Assembly: GCF_004153455.1 (NCBI RefSeq)
Contig: NZ_SDQE01000013.1
Location: forward strand, 55,995 to 119,994
Direction of reading: 5' to 3'
Source: Allopusillimonas ginsengisoli
GTDB lineage: Bacteria > Pseudomonadota > Gammaproteobacteria > Burkholderiales > Burkholderiaceae_B
Length of the DNA stretch: 64,000 nucleotides
The notes under the pieces were generated by a model. That model had not been told where the DNA came from and did not search any database. It saw only the letters and a program-made list of their open reading frames with translations. The translations under genes and the position numbers were made by a program. Shown piece after piece: positions 17,950 through 27,537 of the stretch (positions within the stretch are counted from its first letter, which is position 1; every line of letters starts with the position of its first letter).

Positions 17950-18471
17950 CTAGGGTTGGCCCGTAACGGTTGCAGTTGGCACAGCACCAGCCCCTGCTTC
18001 TGCGGCCGCCGGGGTGGCGGCTGGCGAGCCGGGTAGCGAACCTGGTGCAGACATATCGGTACCAGGCCGGGTGATGAAGCCGAGCCGCTTTAGCCCAGCG
18101 CCCTTGGCCTCGCTCATAATGCGTGCCAGCACTTCATAGCGAGTGTTCAGGTCCGCGCGAATACGTAGTTCGGGCTGAGGATCCTGCTTGGCCTCTGTGG
18201 CAAACTGTAGCTTGAGTGCTTCGGGACTGATCGGCGTCTCGTTCCAGAACATGGCGCCATCGGCGTCTACCGCAAGATCGATAGCCTTGGGCTCCTGTTC
18301 GACCGGCTGCGCGCTAGCCTGAGGGACGTTAATCTTGATCGAATGGCTAAGCAGCGGTGCGGTGATGATGAAGATCACAAGCAAAACCAGCATGACGTCG
18401 ATAAGCGGCACCATGTTGATTTCGTTGACGGTGTGGCTGCCCGCCTTGCTGTTAAAGCTTCCGAAAGCCAT
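17950..18471 (-). CDS. exbD: Biopolymer transport protein ExbD
   Basis: A 173-residue inner-membrane protein with one N-terminal helix containing the essential Asp: VNEINMVPLIDVMLVLLVIFIIT. A periplasmic domain of about 100 residues follows, then a Pro/Ala-rich tail of about 35 residues that is longer than usual (ExbD is about 140). With ExbB it uses the proton gradient to energise TonB. It starts directly after exbB ends. Confidence 0.92.
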   Translation of the reverse strand: MAFGSFNSKAGSHTVNEINMVPLIDVMLVLLVIFIITAPLLSHSIKINVPQASAQPVEQEPKAIDLAVDADGAMFWNETPISPEALKLQFATEAKQDPQPELRIRADLNTRYEVLARIMSEAKGAGLKRLGFITRPGTDMSAPGSLPGSPAATPAAAEAGAGAVPTATVTGQP

Positions 18472-19305
18472 TTAGTTTCCTTTGGAGGCTGCAAGCGTCA
18501 CGCGACGCCCTTTTCCATTCCACTCGAAGGCTTGTTGGCCCGTGGACAGGAAGGTGAACAGATCATGGGCAAACGCATCCAGGCGAGCCAGATAAACACG
18601 ATTGCCCCGCACGAAACCGTTATAGGCAAGCACCGCCGGAATCGCGACAGCCAGACCCAGGCCTGTCATGATGAGCGCTTCGCCGACGGGGCCTGCGATG
18701 CGGTTGATGGTGACACCATCAGTAGACATGCCGATTCCGACCAATGCGTGATAAACGCCCCACACCGTACCGAACAACCCTACGAAAGGCGCCGTGGAGC
18801 CGATGGAGGCGAGAACTGTAAGACCATTCTCGAACTTTGCGGTTTCCTCATCAATGACCTTGCGGATGGTGCGTGTCACGAAGGCACCGGTAGAGCCTTT
18901 TTCTTCGAGTTTGAGCGCGCCGTACTTGGCATGGTGATTCTGCGCGTGAATGGCGTGACTGGCCAGGTGTGCAAAGGGCTCGCTGGCGCCATGCGTGCGA
19001 ATTTCGTTCTCGACCTGATCGAGCGAGCTGGCAGCCCAGAATTCGCGCAGGAACTTGTTGGACCGGCTGCGCGTACGCCAGTTGGTGAATGATTTTACGA
19101 AGATCAGATACCAGCTGATCAGCGACATGAGCACCAGAATACCGAACAAGGATTTGCCAACCAGGTCGCTTTGGGAGATGAAATGCAGCATGCCGGTTGC
19201 AGTCACCTTGGTATCTGCTGCGACGGATGCTGCCTCGGCGGCCGCTGGCGCCGCGTCGCCTACCTGGGCCAGCACATGCATCGCGCTATTGAGTAAATCG
19301 AACAT
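18472..19305 (-). CDS. exbB: Biopolymer transport protein ExbB (MotA/TolQ/ExbB family)
   Basis: A 277-residue protein with three membrane helices. Family motifs are LVMSLISWYLIFVKSFTNWR, IGSTAPFVGLFGTVWGVYHALVGIG and GEALIMTGLGLAVAIPAVLAYNGFVR. It forms the pentameric proton channel with ExbD. An Ala-rich N-terminal stretch before the first helix (AAPAAAEAASVAAD) suggests the exported N-terminus usual in ExbB. It sits between tonB and exbD in one operon. Confidence 0.93.
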   Translation of the reverse strand: MFDLLNSAMHVLAQVGDAAPAAAEAASVAADTKVTATGMLHFISQSDLVGKSLFGILVLMSLISWYLIFVKSFTNWRTRSRSNKFLREFWAASSLDQVENEIRTHGASEPFAHLASHAIHAQNHHAKYGALKLEEKGSTGAFVTRTIRKVIDEETAKFENGLTVLASIGSTAPFVGLFGTVWGVYHALVGIGMSTDGVTINRIAGPVGEALIMTGLGLAVAIPAVLAYNGFVRGNRVYLARLDAFAHDLFTFLSTGQQAFEWNGKGRRVTLAASKGN

Positions 19306-19314
19306 TCGTCGGTC

Positions 19315-20160
19315 CTATAAAACAAAGTCAAATGGGATATCGGCCATCGCCCTGTAGGCAATGCCGTTTTCTGTATAAGGCTTGAAGCGCGCGGATCTGG
19401 CTGCCTTCAGAGCGGACTCGTCCAACCTCTCGTAGCCGGACGTGGACTGCACCGAAGCATTCAAGACAGAGCCCTCGGGCGAAATAAGTACGCGGATGAC
19501 CACACGCCCCTGCTCTCCTCGCCGTTCGGATGCGCGCGGATAGACAGGCGCAGGACGGCGGCCAAGATAGTCGACCTTGCCGATCATTCTCGGACGATTC
19601 GGATCGACAGGCTTGGCAGGCGCCTTAGGTGCAGCAGGCGCCGCGGCCTGGCCCGACGGCGCAGCTTCCTTGATAACAGGCGCAGGCTTCTCAACGGGCT
19701 TGGGCTGTGGCTTAGGTTTTGGCTTGGGCTTGGGTTTGGGTTTTGGTTCAGGCTTGGGCTCGGGCTTTGGAGGCGGTGGCGGAGGTGTGATCGCCTCGGG
19801 TTCGGGCTCTTCAACAACTGGTTCGGGCTCGGGTTCGGGCTCAATCACGGGTTCGGGTTCAGGCTCGACGACAGGTTCCGGCTCGGGCTCCGGTTCGACA
19901 ACGGGCTCGGGCGGCTCGATGACCTCTGGCTCCGGTTGTGCGATTTCTTCCGCGGGTTCCTCGACTGGGGCTGCGTCCACGACTTCGTCGGCGATCTCTA
20001 CAAAGCGTACTTCAACAGATTCGGGAAGTTCTATTTCTGGCTCGGGAGGCGATGCAATGATAGCTGCCAAGACAGCTAAATGCAGGCCGAGCGCGCCCAG
20101 GGCGCCGGCAACCTTGGTGATGACCAGGCGTTGATTTGCTTGAACACGAAAACGCGACAT
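19315..20160 (-). CDS. tonB: Energy transducer TonB
   Basis: About 281 residues. One N-terminal membrane anchor ([21 protein letters not shown]) is followed by a long Pro-rich spacer whose first half is Glu-Pro repeats (PEPEPEP) and second half Lys-Pro repeats (KPKPKPK), able to span the periplasm. The C-terminal TonB domain is [23 protein letters not shown] to [11 protein letters not shown]. The ATG at 20160 is preferred; a frame from 20205 adds 15 residues before the anchor. TonB passes energy from ExbBD to outer-membrane siderophore and haem receptors. First gene of the tonB-exbB-exbD operon with a Fur-like site upstream. Confidence 0.92.
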   Translation of the reverse strand: MSRFRVQANQRLVITKVAGALGALGLHLAVLAAIIASPPEPEIELPESVEVRFVEIADEVVDAAPVEEPAEEIAQPEPEVIEPPEPVVEPEPEPEPVVEPEPEPVIEPEPEPEPVVEEPEPEAITPPPPPPKPEPKPEPKPKPKPKPKPKPQPKPVEKPAPVIKEAAPSGQAAAPAAPKAPAKPVDPNRPRMIGKVDYLGRRPAPVYPRASERRGEQGRVVIRVLISPEGSVLNASVQSTSGYERLDESALKAARSARFKPYTENGIAYRAMADIPFDFVL

Positions 20161-20240
20161 GAATCCAGCGGTGAAAAGTGATTGCACAGCGAGTGTAAAC
20201 CGCACAATCCGCTGTATGCTAAGTGCCGAATAATAGCATT

Positions 20241-20260
20241 AATGCGAACCATTCGCAATT
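20241..20260 (-). promoter_or_regulatory. Fur-like box before tonB-exbB-exbD
   Basis: AATGCGAACCATTCGCAATT (plus strand) is an inverted repeat (TGCGAA/TTCGCA around three bases) that resembles betaproteobacterial Fur boxes of the AATGAGAATNATTCTCATT type. It lies about 80 bases upstream of the tonB start, as expected for iron repression. Confidence 0.55.
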
Positions 20261-20469
20261 GAATAAGTGGCCAAAATGTAAACAAATAACATGTCAACTC
20301 TGGCTAATACGCATGTAGTGCTGTGCAAGTCATCCGCAGGCTGACATTCTTATCCTCGCGCGGTATGCAGCGCCCCTCACCACGGCGCGGGGGCAACCCC
20401 GGCCGGGCTGGCCCGGCCTTTCTCGTCCTCGCGCGATGCGCGCAGGCGCATCGCTTCCTGGGCCAAATG

Positions 20470-20499
20470 AAAAATGGCTGTCTTGCGACAGCCATTTTT
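20470..20499 (-). terminator. Terminator hairpin in the outer left repeat unit
   Basis: A 13-bp stem (AAAAATGGCTGTC with its complement) and a four-base loop, the same as the hairpin 152 bases nearer the tRNA. It acts as a backup terminator for tRNA-Leu. Confidence 0.75.
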
Positions 20500-20621
20500 T
20501 GTATCGGGTGGTGCCCAGGAGAGGACTCGGTCACACTGGCGCGACCCCGGCCGGGCTGGCAGGCCCGGCCTTTCTCGTCCTCACGCGATGCGCGCAGGCG
20601 CATCGCTTCCTGGGCCAAATG

Positions 20622-20651
20622 AAAAATGGCTGTCTTGCGACAGCCATTTTT
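20622..20651 (-). terminator. Terminator of tRNA-Leu (left)
   Basis: AAAAATGGCTGTC (20622-20634) pairs with its complement at 20639-20651; the loop is TTGC. On the minus strand the stem ends in a run of T. It begins ten bases after the CCA end of the tRNA. Confidence 0.85.
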
Positions 20652-20660
20652 TGTATCGGG

Positions 20661-20745
20661 TGGTGCCCAGGAGAGGACTCGAACCTCCACACCTTGCGGC
20701 ACATGGACCTGAACCATGCGCGTCTACCAATTCCGCCACCTGGGC
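20661..20745 (-). tRNA. tRNA-Leu (anticodon CAG), left copy
   Basis: An 85-base class II tRNA with encoded CCA. It has a 7-bp acceptor stem (GCCCAGG/CCTGGGC), D-loop GGCGGAATTGGTAGACGCGC, anticodon loop TTCAGGT (CAG), a long variable arm and the T-arm GGTTCGAGTCC. It is identical to the tRNA at 49552-49636. Homology between the two loci begins exactly at the tRNA 5' end; the upstream promoters differ. Confidence 0.97.
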
Positions 20746-21053
20746 ACATGCTGCACGGCTAATGCTTCGCGTGCACGGCAATCTCTTCAACAGAGACGCG
20801 AAATAATAACAGACTTTTACCTCGCGCGTGGAGCGGGCGCTGGTGTGATCAGCCTTGCTCTCCTCGCCGCTCCCACACAACGCTGAACCCGACAGCGCAC
20901 CACCCTGAGAGCGTTTCTGTATTAACGAAATCCTATACGGGTAATCCCGTATGAAAATTATCTTTCATCAAGCAGATAATCATGTAAATTTACTATCTTT
21001 CTGTACTACCTGCCAATTACTCACGCGAATTGGCTTTATGGGCCACCCTTATA
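20746..21053. other. Intergenic region between tRNA-Leu and the RpiR-type gene
   Basis: About 308 bases. It holds the tRNA promoter near its left end (reading leftward) and two inverted repeats at 20935-20980 in front of the regulator gene. No further gene is visible. Confidence 0.5.
20935..20980 (+). promoter_or_regulatory. Pair of inverted repeats, candidate operator of the RpiR-type regulator
   Basis: ATACGGG (20935-20941) and CCCGTAT (20946-20952) form a perfect 7-4-7 palindrome. Just downstream, ATTATCT (20957-20963) pairs with AGATAAT (20974-20980). Both lie 75-120 bases before the regulator. RpiR-family proteins bind such palindromes, so autoregulation and control of the peptide operon is likely. 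Confidence 0.4.
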
Positions 21054-21953
21054 GTGAGCAAACAAAAACCTTCCGTCGACACAACGGCCTCTTCCATCGC
21101 TGGCAGAATCGCCAACACCATGTCCACCCTGAGCGCTTCACACCGGCGCATGGCGGACTACGTACTGGCCCATCCGTTCAAAGTCGCCATGATGTCCATC
21201 GATGAGTTCGCGCAAGAATGCGAGGTATCCATCGCCACCGCGAACCGGTTCGCCCGGGCGCTTGGGCTGCCCGGCTATCCACAGTTTCGCGCGGAACTGG
21301 CCCGTGGTTTCGAGGAAACGCTGGAACCCATCGAACGGCTGCGCCTGGAGCGAGGCAAATCCGCCAGTGCTGCCGACATCATCGCTGCCTCACTTTACGA
21401 AGATCAGCGCAATTTTGAATTGACACGTATGTCACTGAGCGCCGAACAATGCGAACGCGCCGTTCAGGCCGTGCTCACAGCGCATCGCGTGTTCATCATT
21501 GGTTTTGGTTCCAGCGGATTTCTCGCAGGTTTGCTGCAGCGTGGCCTGAGCCTGCATTGCGCCATGGTGGAATCGCTGGCCGGCCCGGGCGGCGTCTCTC
21601 ATGCAGCACGAGAGCTTTCGCGTATCACGCCCGACGACCTGGTCATCGCGATCGCGTTTCCGCGTTATCTGGCCGACACCATCACATTGACCAAGGCCGC
21701 CAAGGCACGAAGCGTTACGGTACTTGCGCTGACAGATAAGCCCAGCTCGCCGCTGGCTCCGCTGGCCGACATCAGTTTGTACGCGCATAGCCAGCGCCAA
21801 TTGCTTTCCAATTCCGAGACGGCCGCGCTGGGCATGATAGAAGCCTTGTCGGCCGCCGTCGCGCATCAATCCAAGCATTCTGTTACGACAGCCGCCCTGC
21901 TCACTGAATCGGTGATGCCTTGGCTGATACATGGGGAACAACACAATGATTAA
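21054..21953 (+). CDS. MurR/RpiR family transcriptional regulator
   Basis: About 299 residues. The N-terminal RpiR helix-turn-helix (SIAGRIANTMSTLSASHRRMADYVL, then IDEFAQECEVSIATANRFARALGLPGYPQFR) is followed by a SIS sugar-isomerase-type domain (HRVFIIGFGSSGFLAGLLQ, then ITPDDLVIAIAFPRYLADTITLTKAAKARS). Such regulators sense a phosphosugar or related ligand in the SIS domain. The start is uncertain: GTG 21054 is taken because the ATG at 21120 would remove part of the DNA-binding domain, and no clear ribosome site is seen. It overlaps iaaA by eight bases and heads the peptide-use unit, which it probably controls. Confidence 0.85.
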   Translation: MSKQKPSVDTTASSIAGRIANTMSTLSASHRRMADYVLAHPFKVAMMSIDEFAQECEVSIATANRFARALGLPGYPQFRAELARGFEETLEPIERLRLERGKSASAADIIAASLYEDQRNFELTRMSLSAEQCERAVQAVLTAHRVFIIGFGSSGFLAGLLQRGLSLHCAMVESLAGPGGVSHAARELSRITPDDLVIAIAFPRYLADTITLTKAAKARSVTVLALTDKPSSPLAPLADISLYAHSQRQLLSNSETAALGMIEALSAAVAHQSKHSVTTAALLTESVMPWLIHGEQHND

Positions 21954-22902
21954 GCCTGTTCTGGCGATACACGGTGGCGCTGGCGCAATAGCCCGCGCCC
22001 AGACTACGCCCGCCGTCCGCCAGCAATATGAAGACGCACTGCGCGCCATACTGGCTGGCGGCGAGCGCGTATTGGCTCAGGGTGGATTGGCTTTGGATGC
22101 CGTCACTGAGGCAGTACGCCTGCTGGAAGAATGCCCGCTGTTCAATGCAGGGTATGGCGCTGTGTTCACCAAGACAGCAGAGCACGAGCTGGACGCCGCC
22201 ATCATGGACGGGCGAACACGCAACTGTGGCTCGGTTGCGAACGTCAGGACCGTGCGCAACCCCATTCTGGCTGCGCGGGCGGTGATGGAGCACAGCCCTC
22301 ATGTATTTTTTGTAGGGCAAAGCGCAGAAGCCTTTGCGCATGAACAAGGCCTGGAACGCGTGGAACCTTCGTATTTTTCCACGCCTGCACGGCGCGAGCA
22401 GCTGGCGTCAGCTCAGCGTTCGGGTAGCGAAAGCATTGTGCTGGACCATGATGCAGCGGCTGCCACGGCCCCACTGGATGAGCGCGACAAAATGGGGACG
22501 GTGGGCGCCGTGGCCATCGACTGCCACGGGAACCTTGCCGCAGCGACCTCCACCGGTGGCATGACCAACAAATGGCCAGGACGCATCGGCGACAGTCCCA
22601 TCATCGGCGCAGGATGCTACGCCAACAATGCTACCTGCGCCGTATCCACCACCGGTAAAGGTGAGGCGTTCATCCGCGCCGTCGCTGCTTATGACGTTTC
22701 CGCCCAAATGGAATACGCCGGTCGCTCGCTCCAACAAGCCACTCATGACCTCATACACAACAAGCTGCCCGCCATCGATGGCGCAGGCGGACTGATCGCC
22801 ATCGATGCTCAGGGGAATGTCGTCATGCCCTTCAATACAGAAGGCATGTACCGCGGCTACATCATTCAAGGCGATGCGCCTATTGTCGCAATACATCGAT
22901 AG
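21946..22902 (+). CDS. iaaA: Isoaspartyl peptidase / L-asparaginase
   Basis: A 318-residue N-terminal-nucleophile hydrolase. The precursor cleaves itself before the Thr in DERDKMGTVGAVA, giving alpha and beta chains. Other family features are LAIHGGAGAI at the N-terminus, FNAGYGAVFT and the substrate loop TSTGGMTNKWPGRIGDSPIIGAGCYA. It hydrolyses beta-aspartyl dipeptides and asparagine. The ATG at 21946 follows GGGGA by nine bases and is preferred to the ATG at 21931. In E. coli iaaA also precedes gsiABCD, where it is linked to use of glutathione and peptides. Confidence 0.92.
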   Translation: MIKPVLAIHGGAGAIARAQTTPAVRQQYEDALRAILAGGERVLAQGGLALDAVTEAVRLLEECPLFNAGYGAVFTKTAEHELDAAIMDGRTRNCGSVANVRTVRNPILAARAVMEHSPHVFFVGQSAEAFAHEQGLERVEPSYFSTPARREQLASAQRSGSESIVLDHDAAAATAPLDERDKMGTVGAVAIDCHGNLAAATSTGGMTNKWPGRIGDSPIIGAGCYANNATCAVSTTGKGEAFIRAVAAYDVSAQMEYAGRSLQQATHDLIHNKLPAIDGAGGLIAIDAQGNVVMPFNTEGMYRGYIIQGDAPIVAIHR

Positions 22903-23008
22903 ACAGCGGGCCGCGACGTTGCGAAGGCGCCGGCCTGGATGGCGACGGCATGTCAATGGTGCGACATCCTGAACGCTGCTCATTATTTTTTATGGATACA
23001 CCGACCTG

Positions 23009-24985
23009 ATGAAGGCACAGCAAACTCCTTCCCAATTGCTTTCCGAAAACCGTGTACTGCAGGTCGACGACCTGAGCGTACAGTTCAAGGGCGCCGAACG
23101 AACCATAGATGCCGTCAAGCATCTTTCATTTCATGTCGACAGGGGCGAGACACTGGCAATCGTTGGCGAATCAGGCTCGGGGAAGTCGGTCACATCGCTG
23201 GCGTTAATGCGTCTGGTCCATTACGGCGGCGGCCGCGTGATCAATGGGCAAATGCTGTTGCGAAGACGTAATGGCCAAATACTGGATCTGGCCACAGCCA
23301 CCGGCGCGCAATTGCGTTCCGTGCGAGGCGCCGACATGGCGATGATTTTCCAGGAGCCGATGACATCGCTCAACCCGATCTTTTCGGTGGGTGACCAGAT
23401 CGCCGAAACCCTGTGTCTGCATCAAGGCATGAGTGAACGGCAGGCGCTTGCCGAGGCGCTGCACATGCTGGATCAGGTGCGGATTCCCGATGCAAAGAAT
23501 GTACTGGGCCGCTACCCACATCAGCTTTCAGGAGGCATGCGCCAGCGCGTGATGATTGCCATGGCGCTGGCCTGCAAACCTGCCTTGCTGATCGCGGATG
23601 AACCGACCACCGCGCTGGACGTAACGATACAGGCTCAAATACTTCAGTTGATCCGAGAGCTTCAGCGCGAAATGAACATGGGCGTCATCTTCATTACGCA
23701 TGATATGGGTGTGGTAGCAGAGGTTTCTGACCGTGTGCTTGTCATGCTGCGCGGCGACAAGGTTGAATCTGGCCCCGCCCAGCAGATATTCGATCAGCCC
23801 GAACACCCTTATACCCGTGCGCTGCTGGCGGCGGTACCGCGGCTGGGCTCCATGCGCGGCACTGACCTGCCCGAACATTTTCCCGTGCTGTCGGCCACCG
23901 CCAGTGCCGCCGACGCAGCCGCCTTTGCATCTGCGCGGCTTGAGGAACACACCGCGCGCCAGGATCACACCGAACACGGCGCCAACAACAATACAGATGC
24001 CGCGGCCGCCCGTTCTGCCGCCATCGCACCTGCCAGTACCGTACAGCAGGGTGAACCGATTCTCAGCGTGCGCGATCTGTGTACGCGCTTCGACATCCGC
24101 ACCGGTATTTTCAGTCGCGTAACGCGGCGCGTGCATGCGGTGGAAAAGGTCAGCTTTGATCTGTTTCCTGGCGAAACACTGGCGCTGGTAGGAGAATCCG
24201 GCTGCGGCAAATCCACGACCGGACGCTCATTGCTCAGGCTGGTCGAAAGCCAGGGCGGCGAGATCACCTTCCAGGGGCAGCAAATCGCAAGTCTGCACGG
24301 CCCTGCACTTCAGGCCCTGCGTCGCAACATTCAGTTCATTTTCCAGGACCCATTCGCCTCATTGGATCCACGCGTCACCGTAGGCTATTCCATCATCGAA
24401 CCGCTGCTGATACACAAGGTGATGTCGCAGCGCGACGCAGAAAAACGGATGATCTGGCTGCTGGACAAGGTAGGCTTGCCGCGTGACGCGGCCCAGCGTT
24501 ATCCGCATGAGTTTTCCGGCGGACAGCGGCAACGCATCTGTATTGCCCGCGCGCTCTCGCTCAGCCCCAAGGTAGTGATCGCGGACGAGTCCGTCTCCGC
24601 GCTCGATGTATCCATTCAGGCGCAGATTGTGAACCTGCTCATCGATCTACAGCAAGAAATGGGGATTGCCTTTTTGTTCATCTCGCACGACATGGCTGTC
24701 GTGGAGCGTGTCAGCCACCGGGTAGCGGTGATGTATCTGGGCCAGATCGTCGAAATGGGCCCGCGGCGCGCCATTTTTGAGAACCCTCAACACCCCTACA
24801 CCAAAAAACTGATGGCGGCCGTTCCGATTGCGGATCCGGCGCGCCGGCATCTCGACCGCAAGCTATTGGTCGGCGAAATTCCCAGCCCCATACGGCGTGT
24901 AGGCGATGAGCCTATCGTCCAACCTCTCATCGAGGTGGCGGCTGGCCATTATGTAGCACACCATCAACCTGATGCTTCTTTTTAG
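23009..24985 (+). CDS. gsiA: Glutathione/peptide ABC transporter ATP-binding protein, double ATPase
   Basis: A 658-residue protein with two complete ABC domains joined by an Ala-rich linker (about 295-350). Domain 1 has Walker A GESGSGKS, signature LSGGMRQR and Walker B LLIADEPT. Domain 2 has [16 protein letters not shown] and VVIADES. It powers uptake through GsiC/GsiD with GsiB as the binding protein. Both halves carry the C-terminal oligopeptide-transporter motif ([12 protein letters not shown] and [12 protein letters not shown]). It lies 106 bases after iaaA. Confidence 0.92.
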   Translation: MKAQQTPSQLLSENRVLQVDDLSVQFKGAERTIDAVKHLSFHVDRGETLAIVGESGSGKSVTSLALMRLVHYGGGRVINGQMLLRRRNGQILDLATATGAQLRSVRGADMAMIFQEPMTSLNPIFSVGDQIAETLCLHQGMSERQALAEALHMLDQVRIPDAKNVLGRYPHQLSGGMRQRVMIAMALACKPALLIADEPTTALDVTIQAQILQLIRELQREMNMGVIFITHDMGVVAEVSDRVLVMLRGDKVESGPAQQIFDQPEHPYTRALLAAVPRLGSMRGTDLPEHFPVLSATASAADAAAFASARLEEHTARQDHTEHGANNNTDAAAARSAAIAPASTVQQGEPILSVRDLCTRFDIRTGIFSRVTRRVHAVEKVSFDLFPGETLALVGESGCGKSTTGRSLLRLVESQGGEITFQGQQIASLHGPALQALRRNIQFIFQDPFASLDPRVTVGYSIIEPLLIHKVMSQRDAEKRMIWLLDKVGLPRDAAQRYPHEFSGGQRQRICIARALSLSPKVVIADESVSALDVSIQAQIVNLLIDLQQEMGIAFLFISHDMAVVERVSHRVAVMYLGQIVEMGPRRAIFENPQHPYTKKLMAAVPIADPARRHLDRKLLVGEIPSPIRRVGDEPIVQPLIEVAAGHYVAHHQPDASF

Positions 24986-25003
24986 TCGTCTGGAGGACAA
25001 AGC

Positions 25004-26551
25004 ATGAAAAGCTTCAAGATCAAGAATACCGTGCTGGCAATGACACTGGCTACGGGCCTGTTCGCAGGTCTGCCAGCCATGGCCAGCGAAGACGTGACTG
25101 TCGCAGTCGAGATCGCCCTGGATTCGCTCGACCCCTACAACACCAACTCCACGCTTTCCCAGGCGGTGGGAAAAAGCTACTACGAAGGCCTGTTCCAGTT
25201 TGATAAAGACCTTAAGGTTCAACCGCTGCTGGCCGAAAGCTCTGAACCCAGCGAAGACGGGCTAAGCTACACCATCAAACTGCGGGACGGCATCAAGTTC
25301 CAGGATGGCACAGACTTCAATGCGGAAGCCGTCAAGGTCAACCTTGAGCGCGTGCTGGACAAGTCCAATGGCCTGGCGCGCTACAACCAGTTCAGCCGCA
25401 TCAAAAGCGTGGACGCCGTGGATCCGCTCACCGTCAAGATTACGTTGAACGAGCCCTTCTCCGCCTTCATCAACTCGCTGGCTCATCCGTCGGCCATGAT
25501 GATTTCTCCCGCGGCGCTCAAAAAATGGGGCAAGGACATTACCTTTCATCCCGTTGGCACCGGACCTTTTGAGTTTGTCGACTGGAAGCCTGCCGAGTAC
25601 CTGAAGGTCAAGAAGTTCGACGGCTATTGGAACAAGGGCTATCCCAAGATCGATACCCTGACGTTCCGTACCGTGACCGACAACAACACGCGCGCCGCCA
25701 TGGTACAGACGGGCGAAGCCCAGTTTGCCTACCCATTGCCTTTTGAACAAGCCAAGCTGCTGGAAAAGAACGACAAACTGGAAGTCGTCGCCGCGCCCTC
25801 CATCATCGCGCGCTACATCTCGATGAACATGCAGCACAAGCCCTTCGATGATGCACGCGTGCGCCAGGCGGTGAACTACGCCATCAACAAGGAAGCACTG
25901 GCCAAGGTTGCCTTTGCCGGCTATGCCTTTCCCTCGCAGGGTGTGGTTCCTCAGGGTGTTGCCTATGCCAAGAAGATGGATCCCTGGCCCTACGACCCCA
26001 AGAAAGCCAGGGAACTGCTGAAAGAAGCAGGCTACCCAGACGGCTTCAAAAGCATACTCTGGTCCGCCTATAACGACGGCACATCCGCCAAGGTCGTGCA
26101 GTTCCTGCAGCAGCAGCTCGGGCAAGTAGGCATCAAGGTTTCCGTGGAACTGCTTGAATCAGGGCAGCGCGTACAACGCGTGCAGTCCGCCCAGGATCCC
26201 AAGACAGCGCCTGTACGCATGTACTACGCAGGCTGGTCGGCCTCGACAGGCGAAGCCGACTGGGCGCTGCGCCCCTTGTTGGCAACCAGTGGCTGGCCAC
26301 CTGTCTTCAACAATACCGCCTACTACTCCAACGCCAAGGTTGACGAGGACATCAAAGACGCCTTGCTGACGACCGATGACGCCAAGAAAACCGAGCTCTA
26401 CGCGGATGCACAGGAACAGATCTGGAAAGATGCGCCATGGGCGTTTCTGACGACCATCAAGCTGTTGTCGGTGCATAACAAGAAGCTGACCGGCTTCAAC
26501 GTCATGCCCGATGGCTCCTTCCAGTTCAAAGATGTCGACCTCCAACCCTGA
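25004..26551 (+). CDS. gsiB: Glutathione/peptide ABC transporter substrate-binding protein
   Basis: A 515-residue periplasmic protein of the SBP_bac_5 (peptide/nickel) family. The signal peptide MKSFKIKNTVLAMTLATGLF ends near GLPAMAS. Family motifs are ALDSLDPYNTNSTLSQAVGKSYYEGLF and YTIKLRDGIKFQDGTDFNAEAVKVNLERV. It delivers glutathione or dipeptides to the GsiCD channel. The start at 25004 has a clear GGAGGA ribosome site eight bases upstream. Confidence 0.92.
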   Translation: MKSFKIKNTVLAMTLATGLFAGLPAMASEDVTVAVEIALDSLDPYNTNSTLSQAVGKSYYEGLFQFDKDLKVQPLLAESSEPSEDGLSYTIKLRDGIKFQDGTDFNAEAVKVNLERVLDKSNGLARYNQFSRIKSVDAVDPLTVKITLNEPFSAFINSLAHPSAMMISPAALKKWGKDITFHPVGTGPFEFVDWKPAEYLKVKKFDGYWNKGYPKIDTLTFRTVTDNNTRAAMVQTGEAQFAYPLPFEQAKLLEKNDKLEVVAAPSIIARYISMNMQHKPFDDARVRQAVNYAINKEALAKVAFAGYAFPSQGVVPQGVAYAKKMDPWPYDPKKARELLKEAGYPDGFKSILWSAYNDGTSAKVVQFLQQQLGQVGIKVSVELLESGQRVQRVQSAQDPKTAPVRMYYAGWSASTGEADWALRPLLATSGWPPVFNNTAYYSNAKVDEDIKDALLTTDDAKKTELYADAQEQIWKDAPWAFLTTIKLLSVHNKKLTGFNVMPDGSFQFKDVDLQP

Positions 26552-26607
26552 TTAGGGAACTCTGCGGCGGCTGCGCTTGACAGCCGGCCGCCGTGTATCT
26601 TGCTGCC

Positions 26608-27528
26608 ATGTTCACATATATCGTCAAACGATTATTCGGCATGATTCCCACGCTACTGCTCGTTGCCGTCGTGGTTTTCCTGTTCGTACACGCCCTGCCA
26701 GGCGATCCCGCAAGACTTGCCGCCGGCCCTGAGGCCGATCAGGCAACCATAGAGGTTGTGCGCCACAAGCTCGGCCTCGATCTGCCTTTACCTCAACAAT
26801 TTGTTCGCTATGTCACGCATATGATGCAGGGTGACTTGGGGAATTCACTCCGCACACGCCGCCCGGTATCCACCGAGATCGCCGAGCGCTTTATGCCTAC
26901 GCTCCTGCTGACCCTCACCAGCATGATCTGGTCGGTCGTATTCGGTCTGGTCATTGGTGTGGTTTCCGCCGTATGGCGTAATCGCCTGCCGGACCGTGTC
27001 GGCATGACGGCGGCCGTATCCGGCATTTCGTTCCCGGCATTTGCCCTGGGAATGGTCTTGATGCAGATTTTCTCGGTGCAGCTGGGGTGGTTTCCCACCG
27101 TCGGTGCGGGAACCTGGCAGCACTATGTCCTACCTTCGATCACGCTGGGTGCCGGCGTCGCTGCCGTGATGGCGCGTTTTACCCGCGCAGCCTTTATCGA
27201 GGTGATGCAGGAAGACTATGTGCGCACGGCACGCGCCAAGGGCCTTGCCGAACGCATCGTCATCGTCAAGCACACCTTTCGCAACGCGCTTATTCCCGTC
27301 GTTACCATGATGGGCCTGCAGTTCGGCTTTCTGCTCGGCGGCTCCATCGTCGTCGAAGCCGTGTTCGCCTGGCCAGGTATGGGCAGCCTGCTGGTTGATG
27401 CGGTCAACCAGCGAGACTATCCGGTGATACAAGGCCTGATCCTGCTGTTTTCGCTGGAATTCATCGTCATCAACCTGATCGTCGATGTGTTGTACGGCAT
27501 GATCAACCCTACCATACGCTACAAATAA
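26608..27528 (+). CDS. gsiC: Glutathione/peptide ABC transporter permease GsiC
   Basis: A 306-residue inner-membrane permease of the DppB type with six helices. The N-terminus [24 protein letters not shown] and the EAA loop [28 protein letters not shown] are typical. The ATG at 26608 is chosen because a GTG frame from 26593 adds five residues of non-family sequence. It is the third component of the importer. Confidence 0.9.
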   Translation: MFTYIVKRLFGMIPTLLLVAVVVFLFVHALPGDPARLAAGPEADQATIEVVRHKLGLDLPLPQQFVRYVTHMMQGDLGNSLRTRRPVSTEIAERFMPTLLLTLTSMIWSVVFGLVIGVVSAVWRNRLPDRVGMTAAVSGISFPAFALGMVLMQIFSVQLGWFPTVGAGTWQHYVLPSITLGAGVAAVMARFTRAAFIEVMQEDYVRTARAKGLAERIVIVKHTFRNALIPVVTMMGLQFGFLLGGSIVVEAVFAWPGMGSLLVDAVNQRDYPVIQGLILLFSLEFIVINLIVDVLYGMINPTIRYK

Positions 27529-27537
27529 GTGACCGCC

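Larger units (their letters stand above)
20377..20680 (-). repeat. Two 152-bp tandem repeats with the tRNA-Leu 3' end and a terminator (left copy)
   Basis: Unit 1 (20529-20680) starts inside the tRNA and covers its last 20 bases plus the downstream region. Unit 2 (20377-20528) repeats it at a 152-base period, including a second copy of the 20-base tRNA 3' end (20509-20528) and a terminator hairpin. The outer end of unit 2 is diverged and shorter by about four bases. Compared with the right-hand copy near 49.6 kb, unit 1 differs at only a few positions. The arrangement resembles the rtT repeats behind E. coli tyrT. Confidence 0.85.

Noticed and set aside
19577..20134. Long plus-strand frame rich in Gly/Ser opposite tonB
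   Set aside because: It is the antisense shadow of the Pro/Glu/Lys repeat spacer of TonB; the repeat itself keeps the opposite frame open.
20323..20806. Short frames of the MKNGCLATAIFCIGWCPGEDS type in the tRNA-Leu repeats
   Set aside because: They arise from the terminator and tRNA tail being repeated. No ribosome site is visible. They recall the Tpr frame of E. coli tyrT, but coding is not supported here.
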